Positions 30,395 through 41,011 are shown, counted from the stretch's first letter. The stretch is DNA of 64,000 nucleotides from Micrasema longulum (GCA_022494885.1 JAGVSM010001273.1:20876-84875); one strand, 5' to 3'. A program made the numbers and translations. Notes: a model not told the origin generated them from the sequence alone.

Positions 30395-32105
30395 AATTTA
30401 TTTATATATACGCCCAATAGGCATTTTTATGGACACATTTATACATAGAAAATAACTGTAAAAAAAGTAGAAAGACACAATGTTATATATAGTAGACTCG
30501 GTGGGAGTGGAAGCGGAAGAGAGGTGTTTATAATTGAATTCGATTCAGTGATCGTTTGAAAGAAGACAACTTGCTATCAAAGAAATCAAGACTGGTATGT
30601 TTGTTGGCAGACCTGAGGATTCTGGGCGTAGGGGAATGAAAACCATAGTTAGTTCTATGGTTATCGCTATGAAAAAGTAAGTTTCGTTTGAGGTTTCTAG
30701 TTGGGATATTTAATATTATTGAGCTCAGTAGTTCAGGCGCATCAAAGAGTGAGTTGAGAATTTTAAATAGGACCATAAGGTCGGATTTATTTCGACGGTC
30801 TTTAAGAGAAGATATATTGAAGCTAGTTTCTGGATAAGCCCAACCTCCAGCCTATCTTTCTCAAAAATCGATATTGAACTGATTAAATATTCTTAATGTG
30901 AACATCATATACGGAGACCAGATAACAGAGGAATACTCTAGGTGCGAGCGAACTAGGAAACAGAAGAGAGTTTAAGGGTATTGATATTTTTGAAGTCAGT
31001 TGTGCTTCTGTTAATAAATCCAAGAAGTTTTTAGGATTAGTTGATATCATATTCAATATGAATTGTAAAAAAAGGTTTAGTGTCAAGTAATACGTACAAA
31101 AATCGTATTGAACATATTCAAAATTATTTTCTTAGACGATTAGATTTCAGAAATAATGTTTCATTCTCAAGTAGGACTGAGTCAGCTGATTTTCACAAGG
31201 TTCAAAATCTCGCAACTCGGCGTACCATGTTGGATATGAGATTTCTATACAAAATTGTTAATAACGTAATTGATAGCCCAGAAATTGTTAGAGGCATTTC
31301 ATATCGAGTCCCTGTCCGTAGAACTCGTCAATCTGTACTCTTCGACATTCCTAACTCAATGACTAATTATTTAAAAAAATAGCACTCTACGAAGAATACA
31401 GATTACCTATAATGACAGTTTTAGTGACATCGACATACTACATTGTAAATACCATATTTTTATCAGATCAGTTCAAGACATTTTAAATTTATCTCCTGCT
31501 TGACTTTTAACTTTTAATTTGATTCTTAATTTTGTCTTTCAATTTTAAATTTTAATTCTTAATTTTAACTTTTAATTTAAACTTTTCAATTTAATTTTAA
31601 CTCTAACTTTTACTTTTAATTTTAATCATTTGATTTCAACTCTTAATTTATACTTACCTACATCTACTACCTGCATCGAATAATTTATTGTTAGTTGTGA
31701 TTTTTTTACAATTAAATTGGAATGTTCATGGAAGCAGAGAGAGAGGGAGGAAAGTAGAGTAGCTTTACAATGTCTTCTCCTTTTTATGAACTTTTTATGT
31801 AATATTTTTATTTTTACTTTTTTAGAATAAAATTATTTTCCCCCCTCCTCCTGCATTCATTAGTGTGAAATCTGTAATTGGTCTTACTTTTAAAAATTGT
31901 TAATTTGTTCCTTGTTTTATATAAAGACTGTATGATTTCATTAATAAATAAATAAATAAATAAATCTAAATCTCGTATACTAGACACAGATGATAATATT
32001 TCATCGTTCAGTGAGTAGTCGTATATGATTGGATTTTTCAGACGAAAAAATCTCATAACCTTGCCCTTACTTAAGTTGAGATGTAGATTATTGGATGCAC
32101 CAGCA
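30395..32105 (-). pseudogene. LINE A, split by LINE B
   Basis: The 5' piece (32105-31972) reads NNLHLNLSKGKVMRFFRLKN and SVSSIRDL. The 3' piece (31080-30395) continues with KLLGFINRSTTDFKNIN-like thumb sequence, then VRSHLEYSSVIWSP, MVLFKILNSLFDAPELLSSI, and the RNLKRNLLFH...RTNYGFHSPTPRIL tail. It ends at a TTTATATATACGCCCAATAGG hairpin-tail near 30400. The two halves meet in mid-ORF around 31.08/31.97 kb, where a plus-strand LINE sits. Several frame changes occur. Confidence 0.8.
31084..31970 (+). pseudogene. LINE B, nested in LINE A
   Basis: A 100-codon frame (31080-31382) reads NRIEHIQNYFLRRLDFRNN, then RTMLDMRFLYKIVNNVIDSP and SYRVPVRRTRQSVLFDI, a LINE C-terminal tail. The 3' UTR contains a run of TTTTAATTTAACTTTTAATT-type imperfect repeats and ends TAATAAATAAATAAATAAAT at 31940-31970. 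It is 5'-truncated and oriented opposite to the LINE A that surrounds it. Confidence 0.8.
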
Positions 32106-33220
32106 CCGGGTGCTAAAAGACTTTTCAAAATACGTGTCAGTTTCGATAATCACTTCTTTGTTTGAGCTGAATCTTTTTCCTGTGGGCCATTTTTTCAAGT
32201 TTGGAAACAGAAAAAAGTCACTAGAAGCTAAATCTAGACTATAAGGTGGATGATCAACCGATTCAAAGTGTATTTCACGTAATTTTAGCATCGTATCTAA
32301 TGCTGTGCGAACCGGTGCGTTGTCTTGAAGAAAGAGCACTTTTTCTTCTTTAAATGTGGTCGTTTTTCCTTGATTGCACCATTCAATTGATCCAATAATG
32401 CACGATAATAATTTCCTGTGATTTTGGATCCCTTTTCAAGAAAATCTATGAGTGATATTCCGAGTGCATCCCAAAATACAACGGCCATAACGTTGCCAAC
32501 TGATTTCACCGCCTTTGCCTTCTTCGGAGCACTTCCACCAGCTTCCACCCATTGTTTCGATTGATTTTTGGTTGCAGATGTATAGTGGTGCACTCACGTT
32601 TTATTGACGGCAAAAATCAACAGGATTACGCCTTATCATGTCTAAACACTGCTGTGAAGTGGTATCTCGAACTCGTTTTTGTTCGACAATGAGCAAACGC
32701 GGCACCCATTTTGCCGTTAGCTTTTTCATATGCAAATGTTTATGCAAAATGTTGAACACACATTCATATATGTTTATTATTTCAACAATCTCACACAATT
32801 TCACTTGGCGATCATTCATAACTATATCGAGGATTTTCTTGATATTTTCTTAAGTAACCACCTCTTTTGGCCTTCCTGTTGATGGTATTGTTGCAGTGCT
32901 TGTTCGGCCGCGTTTAAATTCAGCAATCCAATATTTAACCATGTAATCTGACGGAACAGACTCACCGTAATGTTTATCGAACTTTTCTTTTGTCTTTTTC
33001 GCCGTTTTCCCTTTCAAATAATAGTGTTTAATCACTGCACGAAATTCGCTTTTTTCCATTTTTTAAGAAACACAAAAGTCGTTTACTTCAAACGACTACA
33101 ACAAATAAACTAATCGATGAATTTGGGTGACATTTTAACAGCTGCCGTTTGACAGATTGCAATTTGGAAAAAAATATATTTTTTGTTTTTGTTCTGCCAT
33201 CTAGCGCTAGGTAGTTTCAT
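32106..33220 (-). pseudogene. mariner transposase, inactivated and 3'-truncated
   Basis: The ORF starts at 33059 (MEKSEFRAVIKHYYLKGK) and shows the mariner order: helix-turn-helix N-terminus with YMVKYWIAEFKRGRTST and TGRPKEVVT, WVPRLLIVEQKR, VHHYTSATKNQSKQWVE, FWDALGISLIDFLEKGSKIT, FLQDNAPVRT, and HPPYSLDLASSDFFLFPNLK. Of the D,D34D triad, the second and third Asp are present. The first, normally in VDETW before VHHY, reads VNKT followed by a stop, so it is lost. Further stops and frame changes occur. Coding sequence ends near TYFEKSFS, short of the usual ~345 residues, against LINE A. The 5' flank (33064-33220) is the presumed UTR and terminal repeat. Confidence 0.9.
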
Positions 33221-33617
33221 TATCAATACGCTCTTGTATATGTCTGTAGATTAATTGTATGTATTGAGAAATTAGTGTTATGTATACGCGCTGATCCGGC
33301 CACGTAATCCGGACATATTCAGAGCTGATCATTTCTCCTCCGATACAGGATATTGTGACCCAATATCTCGCATGTGTAGACAATATGAAATGGTACACAA
33401 AAGAACCGAGAGAAACATTTATACAGAGAAAACCCGATACAAAAGGAAGGCTTTACAATTTATTGTTCGTGTTTTAGATCGTCTTTTGTCTGTTTTAAAT
33501 ACTCACTTCTCATTTAATCATTTGCTGCATGTATCTACAAAAAATATACTTTTATTGTTATTAACTGGGCGGAGGAAAAATACAGTTCGGTATGTGAAAC
33601 GGAATTAGAACCCTGAA
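33221..33617. other. No recognisable gene
   Basis: Mixed composition; open frames below 80 codons without motif. Confidence 0.45.
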
Positions 33618-33668
33618 GCTTAATCACAAATAACTATCGACGTGCTTAAAAACATGCTAATCAGCTGA
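33618..33668 (-). repeat. T-family terminal repeat
   Basis: AGCTTAATCACAAATAACTA then TCGACGTGCTTAAAAACATG is the T terminus in minus orientation. Confidence 0.65.
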
Positions 33669-33691
33669 TTTCGATAAGTGATCTGATAAAG

Positions 33692-34060
33692 ATGTTAAAA
33701 AATATGAAAAAAAATATAATGAATAATTCTGAGATTGTGATGAGCATTGGTTTGTATGTTCCTGATAATTACCTAAGACAGCGCCAGCATAAATTGTTTC
33801 ATATTCTGATATACGGAACCAATCTGCCTATGGTTATGCCTGTTGGAAGGGCTACCGCTATGTTTAACAACATCGCTCTGGATATTGATCTGTTCCATGT
33901 ATCCAAAGGGGCTTTCCGGAGCAGGATTCTCCTACTACTTTGACATGACTCTCTTTCATATTTTTTTTTCTTTTTTATAGTATGTACGTATTGAAAATAT
34001 TTTTGTAATGTATAAGTTATATTTATATAAATTAATTGAATTGAATTGAATATTTCGCGA
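33692..34060 (+). pseudogene. LINE N C-terminal ORF and 3' end
   Basis: The 83-codon frame (33692-33943) contains NYLRQRQHKLFHI, then VGRATAMFNNIALDIDLFHV and FRSRILLLL, the tail pattern of a CR1/Jockey-like LINE with one frame change where RTN-Y would be expected. The 3' end is a short tandem GAATT run (TTGAATTGAATTGAAT) near 34035-34050, a tail type different from the (TAAA)n families. Confidence 0.6.
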
Positions 34061-34570
34061 AGTTATTAATGGTTGTTTGTTTGTTGGATTATTGGTAATA
34101 ATTATTTTAATTAAAAATAACTAGGTATTTTTGTACAAATCCATATAAAAAGAAGCCGTGTACCTGTACATACTTTAATACTTATATGCATGGATGTACA
34201 TGCAGGTACAAATTTTGAAAAAAAATGTAGCTTACCTATAAAAAAAGTCACCGTTCGCCACTGCCATGACGTCGACCCCGCAGAACTCACAACGACATAA
34301 AAAGCATTTTTTCGATAATTTCAAGGCATTGTTTTTGAAGTATTGTTCTGAATAAGCACCCCTTTATTTCGCTTTACCGACTTTGAAACTTCAGTAATTT
34401 ACATTGTCTAAAAAAGTTGATTTTTCTACAAATAATAGTAGTTTGGCGGAGGCAATATTGAAAAAGTTTTTTAAGGGATCAAGACGTAAAAGGATGATTA
34501 TAGACAGAGGTCAATAATCAAACAAAGGGTATGTTTTAGTGACGCGATCAAATTTAATGAAAGTCACCAG
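34061..34570. other. No recognisable gene
   Basis: AT-rich with a few GTAC-rich words (TACCTGTACATAC, ATGTACATGCAGGTAC) at 34160-34210. No coding or repeat call. Confidence 0.4.
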
Positions 34571-34665
34571 CTTTTATTACTACTACTACTTCTAGGGGGT
34601 TAAATCCAGTCTTTGTCTACAAAAATTCGAACGAACTTGTAACATTGTTGATGACAACTTGTTTA
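34571..34665 (+). repeat. F repeat fragment
   Basis: CTAGGGGGTTAAATCCAGTC, TTTGTCTACAAAAATTCGAA and ATTGTTGATGAC are the F segment that follows CTCTGTTGTAATATG. Confidence 0.55.
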
Positions 34666-35120
34666 ATTAATGAATTCGTTTGTTTCAAAATGTAATAATT
34701 GTGACACCGAATTAAATGGTCAATTTTTCAAGTAGGGCTTCGAGAGGCGCCATAATGTTTTGCCATTTATTTTAAGAACAAAGAAATCAGCCGAACAGCT
34801 TTTGAATGAATTGATATCTTTAACAATTCTGGAAGAAAACAGAAATAATCTTCCCTAACCACGGCGATTCATCCTGAATTTAAAACAATAAGCTTTATTC
34901 ATTGTATGACAAAAAGACGCGTTACTCCTATACTAGCAACATTAAAGATTCAAGAAGCAAACTTAAAAATCTTCGTTGAAGGAGTGACTGAGATATTTGC
35001 GAAAAACTCTGAAAAAATAATTGCGAAATTTGTAATTATGCTTCACCAACTCAATGGAGATGCTAAGTTTGCAATGTCGAGTAGTATAATTGAAATCTGT
35101 TTTTGCAAGATTTAGAGACG
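34666..35120. other. Unassigned; possible LINE G upstream part
   Basis: A 69-codon frame at 34906-35115 precedes the LINE G motif region in the same orientation but has no RT signature that I can recognise. Confidence 0.3.
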
Positions 35121-35169
35121 GTTTTGAATTACGCTATTATATATTTATTTTATAACACTTTATATACAT

Positions 35170-35780
35170 ATTTTTAAAGCTGAGAGGTATTTTATCGACG
35201 GATCAATTGAAGACAGTTTATTATGCTCTAGTACAGTCAATCATTCAATATTTATTTATTTATTTATTTATATACGGCATTTCTGCCATTTACATATATG
35301 TGGTATAAAGAGTACTTAAAAATAAAAATATTTTTAAAAAATCGAGTATGAAATATTAATATACTCGTACTGTACACGTTATTAATTACTTGAAATACAT
35401 ATATATTTTAAAGAAATTATACAATAACAAAATACATTAATCAATCAAATTATAACTATTCCCACCCAATCTTCTGAAGATGATTTGCTCTTTTTCATAA
35501 AAACATGTTGGTCACAATTTGCAATAGTTGGATGGGGAGGGGCTTATAACGCTCATCTTAGACCCTTAAAAGTTCTACAGAAAAAAATCATTTAAATAAT
35601 ACTTTATAAACCATCCTTGTTCTCAACTACCGAACTGTTCAAAAAATATAATGTTTTAAGAGTCGAGGATATCTACGGAAAGTGTTGTATGCTCCAGGTG
35701 CATAAGGAGAGCCTCCCATCGGACCGTCTTACGGGAAGGTTAAGAACAGGATGCCTTGCTCTACAGAGAACGTAAAAAAT
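35170..35780 (+). pseudogene. LINE G reverse transcriptase, split by a LINE tail
   Basis: Left part: LRGILSTDQLKTVYYALVQ then SIIQ (to 35250). Right part from 35518: AIVGWGGAYNAHLRPLKVLQ, LYKPSLFSTTELFKKYNVLR and VEDIYGKCCMLQVHKES. Joined, they form the thumb region of a CR1/Jockey-like RT. The break is exactly between the QY/A residues and holds a minus-strand LINE 3' end. Confidence 0.75.
35252..35517 (-). mobile_element. LINE 3' end with GGCATTTCTGCC hairpin, nested in LINE G
   Basis: TTTATTTATTTATTTATATA precedes GGCATTTCTGCC at 35276-35287, then an AT-rich UTR. Only about 265 bp, a heavily 5'-truncated copy. Confidence 0.7.
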
Positions 35781-35905
35781 CTCTTTGGTTCAAAATGTAC
35801 ACTATTTTTTAACATCTTAGCACTGTTGTTGTAGGAAAAAATACAAATCTATCAAATAAAAATACAAAAATAAAAACATACTGCAAAAAACCGTTTTGCC
35901 CCACC

Positions 35906-36794
35906 GGGTGTACAAAATGACATACGATATAAACTTAGATGGGATGATTATTCAACACTTTTTAAAAACAGAACTGATTAGTTTTTTTATGAATATTAAA
36001 GAATTAAGATATTAAATACACACTTCACAAACAAAAATCTTGTTTTTTTTTATTTAAACCAGCACATTCTGCATGAAACCAGTTTCCACACTTTATGCAT
36101 TTTAACCATATTTCACCTGGCTTTGATCTCGTTTATAACTCATTACAATAAATGCATGAGCAGTCATCTTCATCGTCTGTAAGTAGAAGGTCTTCAGTGT
36201 CTGAATCAATAATATTTTTTTTACATATACCTTGTTTACACTTTTCCTGGATATGTTTTTTGGAACCTTTAGCTTTAGCCTCTGATATATTTGGAGTTGT
36301 ATTCAAATGTCATGTTTTACGCACATAATTGCGAAGCATTGTTATTCTTCTAAAGAAATAAAAGTATTAAGTGGGGAAAAATGACATAATATATCATTTT
36401 ACCCAACCGGTACATATGTCGTTTTGCCCCACTGCGTGAGTTTTTAAAAACATTAAAAAATATCACATTGCACTTAGTAAATTTTAACAATATTAAAGTT
36501 TATCATGAAGATTAATAATGACACAACATATCCTTTCAGTTTGTGTTGTAGAATAATACAAATAAAATAATAATAATATCTTCGGTGTCCGCGCAACAAA
36601 AATATTGTTTTATTTCACAAAATAACCCGCAACACGTCCTCCTCGGGCGGTCGCCATAAGCGTCCTAAAAATTGGTGAGTATTTATGTGTCGTACCAGTG
36701 CTCATTTTAGTGCAGGTTCAAACATGACCAAGAGTTTGGTTTCTGAGATATGATTACTGTGTCATTTTACCCGCCTATGTCATTTTGTACACCC
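35906..36794 (-). mobile_element. Tigger/pogo-like DNA transposon remnant
   Basis: The ends GGGTGTACAAAATGACATA (35906-35924) and its exact reverse complement (36776-36794) form 19-bp perfect terminal inverted repeats. Related words GTCGTTTTGCCCCACTG (36417) and GTCATTTTACCC (36761) lie inside, and CCGTTTTGCCCCACC lies just outside at 35891, as in Tigger-like elements with GGGGCAAAA(T/C)GAC ends. A transposase C-terminus is inside at 36025-36300. At 889 bp it is far shorter than an autonomous copy. The TA target dinucleotide is not obvious. Confidence 0.7.
36025..36300 (-). pseudogene. Transposase C-terminal zinc finger (Tigger/pogo-like)
   Basis: The minus-strand frame reads SEAKAKGSKKHIQEKCKQGI, IIDSDTEDLLLTDDEDDCSC, IYCNEL, a TAA, then PGEIWLKCIKCGNWFHAECA and a TGA at 36025-36027. 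The acidic DDED run followed by C-x2-C...W-x2-C-x2-C...H-x2-C is the PHD-like finger at the C-terminus of many insect Tigger/pogo DDE transposases. The TAA between the first Cys pair and the rest breaks it. The DDE domain is not present. Confidence 0.75.
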
Positions 36795-36924
36795 TTCCCC
36801 TATAACTTTTGGAAATCACCTAGACGGTACGTAAACATAAACATTAATACATTTAACATAACAGTGTTCTATTACAAAATTATGAAATAATATAATAACA
36901 ATATATCTACACTAACAATATATC

Positions 36925-37112
36925 GTTTGAAAGAAGACAACTTGCTATCAAAGAAATCAAGACTGGTATGTTTGTTGGCAGACCGAATTCTGGGCATAGG
37001 GGAATGAAAACCATAGTTAGTTCTATGGTTATCGGTATGAAAGAGTAAGTTTTGCCTGAGGTTTCTAGTTGGGATATTTAATTTTATCGAGCTCAGTAGT
37101 TCAGGCGCACCA
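36925..37112 (-). pseudogene. LINE A fragment
   Basis: Matches 30545-30760 closely: GTTTGAAAGAAGACAACTTG, GACTGGTATGTTTGTTGGCA, ACCATAGTTAGTTCTATGGT, GAGCTCAGTAGTTCAGGCGC. It encodes the RTNYGFH...PELLSS portion; the tail and upstream ORF are absent. Confidence 0.8.
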
Positions 37113-37164
37113 AAGAGTGAGACAAAACTTAAAATCTTATGATAATTTATGAAAACATTATTAA

Positions 37165-37400
37165 ATAATTATACCATGTTTTGAGTATGTCCAAATGCTC
37201 ACCCACATGATAAAGGTTTCAGCCCCTTTACTTTACAAAAGTGAACAGATGGAAGAGTTGAGGAGATCAGGATGTTAAAACATTGGCAGAATGATAATGT
37301 TACACAGTGTGAAAAGTGGCTACTTCAACCAGCCCTGTAAATAACTAGACTCCCATATTCCCCTTTCAAAAGTGTTTTCCCTCTCTGTCGCAACAAATTG
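37165..37400 (+). repeat. F repeat, internally deleted
   Basis: TTTTGAGTATGTCCAAATGC is directly followed by CACCCACATGATAAAGGTTT, so the central GCGTTGCC block is missing. GTGAACAGATGGAAGAGTTG, GTTACACAGTGTGAAAAGTG and CCCTCTCTGTCGCAACAAAT then follow. Confidence 0.8.
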
Positions 37401-37407
37401 AAATAAT

Positions 37408-38605
37408 AGAGAATAATGCGTAACTTAGAGAGAACTCAGAGTAATAATGCGTAACTTAGAGAGAAGCCCAAACGTAGGAAAACCATCATATGACTATCGT
37501 CAGGTTGAGAATTGCCAAATAGATATTAATTTGCATTGTAAATACTTTTTTAATCGGGTTGTGGTCCCGTGGCTAGTGTCTCGGACTCACAGACCAGAGG
37601 TCCGTGGTTCGAATCCCACTCTACCCCAACTTGATTCCATTTTCTAATAGTGAGTTATTTACAACTCGTTGAGAATGGCCCTCAAAATTAAATATTTGGG
37701 TAAATCATAAGAACGTAAATATTTCTTTTTCTTTAAAAAAAAAAAATGGTTACCTGTGTATTTATCATTGCAGGGTTATTCCAATCCATTTTTTTTATAT
37801 TTCGCCTATAGTTATTTTATAAAACTGAAAATACATATGTGTGTTTATTTTTTATTTATTTATTCATTTTATTCACAATATATTTATATTATATTTATTG
37901 AGACATAAATCCCAACTCCATCGATCCAAAGTCCTGTGTTGAGTTTGTTTGTTTGTCCGTCACATCTCCGAAATGGCGAGTCGTGGTGGCCTGAAATTTG
38001 AACACCACATTTAAGATGCGATTTCAAGGTTAACGTTGCTATTTTCGAGTAAAGTTTGAATCGACCTCTACTCGATAAAAACTCAAACTTTATTTGGATG
38101 CCTAGTGCGGCCTCGACATATTGCCCATAATCAACTGTCATTATCAAAAGTAAACATACTTTGATTCACAAATTTATCCCCTAAATTAAGAAAAAAATGT
38201 ATCTGAAGTAAATATGTTGATATAAGAAAATTTTTAAGCAAAGAGTGAGACAAAACACGTGTCGGAACAATAACTGCCAAACATCAATGTAAATCATGGG
38301 AAAATATTCGGAATCAATTACCTGTGAAAACTAACTCCTTTAACACATTTGACGCTCCTACTGCTGCAACCAAACATACTGCAATTCGTCAAAGTAGATT
38401 TTTATTTATCATAACGTAAATAGCCAAGTTATTTACAAACAAAGCCAAGCACAGCTACAAAAGCATCCGATCGAACCGTTATGTTTATGTTGTCAAATAA
38501 AACAAAATGGCCACCAATTGGTTGCTAACCAACAAACCAACATCGCTTGCGTTCTATCAAACAAAGTGATAGGGCTTCTTTCTAGGTTACGCATAATTAC
38601 TCTAA
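37408..38605 (-). mobile_element. THAP-P copy 2, with SINE2 inside and a duplicated end
   Basis: The left end CTCAGAGTAATAATGCGTAA (37435) and the right end TTACGCATAATTACTCTAA (to 38605) are inverted over about 33 bp, through to GAGAGAAGCCC/GGGCTTCTTTC. The left end is duplicated in tandem: AGAATAATGCGTAACTTAGA also lies at 37410-37429. On the minus strand the THAP exon reads as in copy 1 and keeps its splice donor (CACAG/GTAATTG), but its ATG is now TTG. Internal sequence matches copy 1 through CAGTTGATTA, GGCCGCACTAGGCATCC and CTCAACACAGGACTTTGG. Confidence 0.75.
37551..37746 (+). mobile_element. SINE2 inside THAP-P copy 2
   Basis: Head CGGGTTGTGGTCCCGTGGCT and GTTCGAATCCCACTCTACCC, then body GGCCCTCAAAATTAAAT and an A-run at 37733-37746. 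Absent from THAP-P copy 1, so it arrived after the two copies separated. Confidence 0.85.
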
Positions 38606-38990
38606 AGAAAATACCAATAGTAATTTTATACAAGATGAGACTATATAATGGTGAAACGAGAAAAAATAATTAAATAATCAATAATATTTGTAAGCAAAAA
38701 TGTAAATCAATTGAATTCTATTGAATATGATTCTTAACTCAAAACACAGTTTTTTTAACACTGATTGCAGTACGCATATTATAATTTGAGTATTGACGTG
38801 TTGGAATTTTACCTGTCAAAATTGGAACAGAAAAAGTATTGAAATTAAATTTGAATTTTCCGAGTTCTATCGAGTGTTGCCATATGCCGAACCCATAAAT
38901 TATTTACTCACTGGGTACCTGCCTACTCCACCCTAAAGGGTAGCCCGGCATAAATGGCTTTATTTTTTTTAATACAAAATAATATTAACA
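38606..38990. other. No recognisable gene
   Basis: AT-rich with a GC-richer patch CCTGCCTACTCCACCCTAAA at 38918. No partner in the window. Confidence 0.45.
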
Positions 38991-38991
38991 A

Positions 38992-39172
38992 ATTACAACA
39001 GGGATGGAGAATACCTTAAATAAGGGAATATGGAAGTCCAGGCATTTACAGGGCTTATGACCTGTCATTGGCTGGTTTAAGTTGCCACTTTACATACTGT
39101 ATAACATTCACCATTTTGCCTATGTTTGAACATCCATATTTCTTAAATTCTTCCATTTGTTGATTTCGTATA
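38992..39172 (-). repeat. F repeat, 3' half
   Basis: AATTACAACAGGGATGGAGA, CAGGCATTTACAGGGCTTAT, GACCTGTCATTGGCTGG and TTTGCCTATGTTTGAACATC in F- orientation. Confidence 0.85.
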
Positions 39173-39194
39173 TATTATGTAATCTATAGGTGCA

Positions 39195-39290
39195 TTAGCC
39201 CTGTAGCTCAATCACAAATATCTATCGACGTGATAACAATTCCTCACCATGGTTGTTCATTGTTATCGCGATCACAATCATCATTCCATA
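39195..39290 (-). repeat. T-family terminal end (separate copy)
   Basis: CCCTGTAGCTCAATCACAAA, TATCTATCGACGTG, then TCCTCACCATGGTTG and CGCGATCACAATC match the left end of the T element at 39430. Confidence 0.65.
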
Positions 39291-39302
39291 TCCCCTAGTT
39301 GG

Positions 39303-39425
39303 AGCATATGGTGTCCGCAAAGATCCTCTAGGCATCCCTGTCGGCTGCCAGTTCCTGCGCATCCTCTTAAGTCAGGTTCGCGTCCCGTATTTCTGACATG
39401 AACTGCGACGAGCAATCAGCAGCGG
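39303..39425 (-). pseudogene. LINE ORF C-terminus (small fragment)
   Basis: The minus-strand frame reads EDAQELAADRDA then RIFADTICSN, resembling the last residues of LINE ORF2 proteins (xxAxDRxxWRxxVxAxCS). Only about 35 residues; the Trp position is a stop. It sits between two T-family ends. Confidence 0.4.
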
Positions 39426-39954
39426 ACGTCCAGTAGCTTAATCACAAAAAACTATCGACGTGCTAATAAGCGACGTGGTAAAAAATTCTCACCATGGTTG
39501 TTTATCGTATTCGCGATCACAATGCAACATCCGCGAACACCTAATATTAAATGTCAACATATTTACGTTTCGCGACGTATAATCCTGCTGCGCAATCACA
39601 TATTTGAATATCACCGGAGTAAATATGGAAAATATTCCAAAACTACTATTTTTATTTATTTATTATTTATCGCGCTATTCATTGCATTTAGCCAGCGGTT
39701 GGCAACCAAATATCTAGAAAAGCAGTCGCCATTGTAATTGTAGTATAATTTTCACTTTTTTGTATTAGTTACATACTCCTTACTATTTTGCAAATGCAAT
39801 ATTGTATTCTTTTTTACAATAAACGCCGATTTTTCGCCAGTGAACTGTATTTATTTACGAGGAAAACAAAAAATAAACAGACACGAGCGTTGACTTAGAG
39901 ATTACACACGCGTTGACTTATAACTGCGATAACTTAAGCATGTTCATTAATTAA

Positions 39955-40345
39955 ATTTATTTCAACAGAGAGGGAAAACGTTTTTGAGACAGGAATATGG
40001 AAGTCTAGGCATTTACAGGGCTTATGACATCTCATTGGCTGGTTTAAGTGGCCACTTTACACACTGTGTAACATTCGCCATTCTGCCCATGTTTGAACAT
40101 CCACATTTCCTCAACTCTTCCATCTGTTGACTTTTGTGAAGTAAAAGAGCTGAAACCTTTCTCGCGTGGGTGAGATTCATCCGGCTGAACCAAATCACCT
40201 ACTAGGCTACGCCTGAAAACAATTTTCCTATTTTTATACCTCTTCTTTTACCAGGTAGTTAATTCAACAATGTTTGAGTATGTCCAAATGCTTACAGACT
40301 GGCTGGATTTCCTCCCTAGGGAGTTATTTATATTTATATTATTAT
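39955..40345 (-). repeat. F repeat, complete unit
   Basis: The best full-length example: TTTCAACAGAGAGGGAAAAC, GTCTAGGCATTTACAGGGCT, TGGCCACTTTACACACTGTG, CATCTGTTGACTTTTGTGAA, GGCTACGCCTGAAAACAATT, ACCAGGTAGTTAATTCAACA, TGTTTGAGTATGTCCAAATG and TTCCTCCCTAGGGAG. About 390 bp in F-. Confidence 0.9.
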
Positions 40346-40474
40346 AAAGTATCAATGATGTGTATAAACTTAATATATATGTATATGTATGTATAAAATA
40401 TAATATAAATATGTATGTGCGAATATATATGTTTATTTCAAAATATTTTTATAGACATATTTATATATTTTCAT

Positions 40475-40690
40475 GGTTTTTACTGTGTTTTCACTGCATT
40501 TGTTACTTTGTTTTTATCATTTTTTTGCTACGTTTTTTTACTACATTTTTACTATGTTTCTACTTCATTTTTATTGTGTTTTTACTACATTTTTACTGTT
40601 TTTACTACAATTTAAGTATGTTTTTACTACATTTTTTACCATGTTTTTACACCATTTTTTACTTTGTTTTTCACTTTGTCCTGTATCTTT
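40475..40690. repeat. T-rich minisatellite (~12-bp unit)
   Basis: Degenerate alternation of TTTTTACTACAT and TTTTTACTATGT-like units over about 215 bp. It produces long open frames in all three plus frames (for example 40360-40758) that are Phe/Leu/Tyr-rich artefacts, not genes. Confidence 0.8.
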
Positions 40691-40699
40691 ATAACTGTT

Positions 40700-41000
40700 T
40701 CTATAAATTAATTTCTGTTTTTTATATTTTTTTGACTGCCTTAGAACGGGGTAATTAATCCTAGTTACACAGTCAAAGCAACTTTACATAAATTATAATT
40801 TTGTGTTTGTAATATAATGATAATAAATAAATAAATATGTGTGTGAATGTATGGTTGTGAATGCATTACAAGTGCCCCGACTCAACACGGATTTTCTAGC
40901 GAGTCGGAGCAAGTTCACAGACATGGGTCGTTCCTGATTGTGTCGCTATAAACTGTGTCTCTGTCCTCAACAAATGCATGTATAATGATATTAATAATAA
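40700..41000 (+). mobile_element. LINE 3' UTR remnant
   Basis: AATGATAATAAATAAATAAA at 40820 looks like a LINE tail. The following GCCCCGACTCAACACGGATT resembles GTCCCGACTTAACACGGAAT at 5088, which also precedes an AAATAAATAAA tail. No ORF. Confidence 0.35.
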
Positions 41001-41011
41001 TAATAAAAATA

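Noticed and set aside
33372..33608. 78-codon plus-strand ORF
   Set aside because: No motif, no repeat support, composition of random AT-rich DNA.
40360..40758. 132-codon ORF rich in Phe, Tyr, Leu
   Set aside because: Produced by the T-rich ~12-bp minisatellite; all three frames are open, which is what the repeat predicts.
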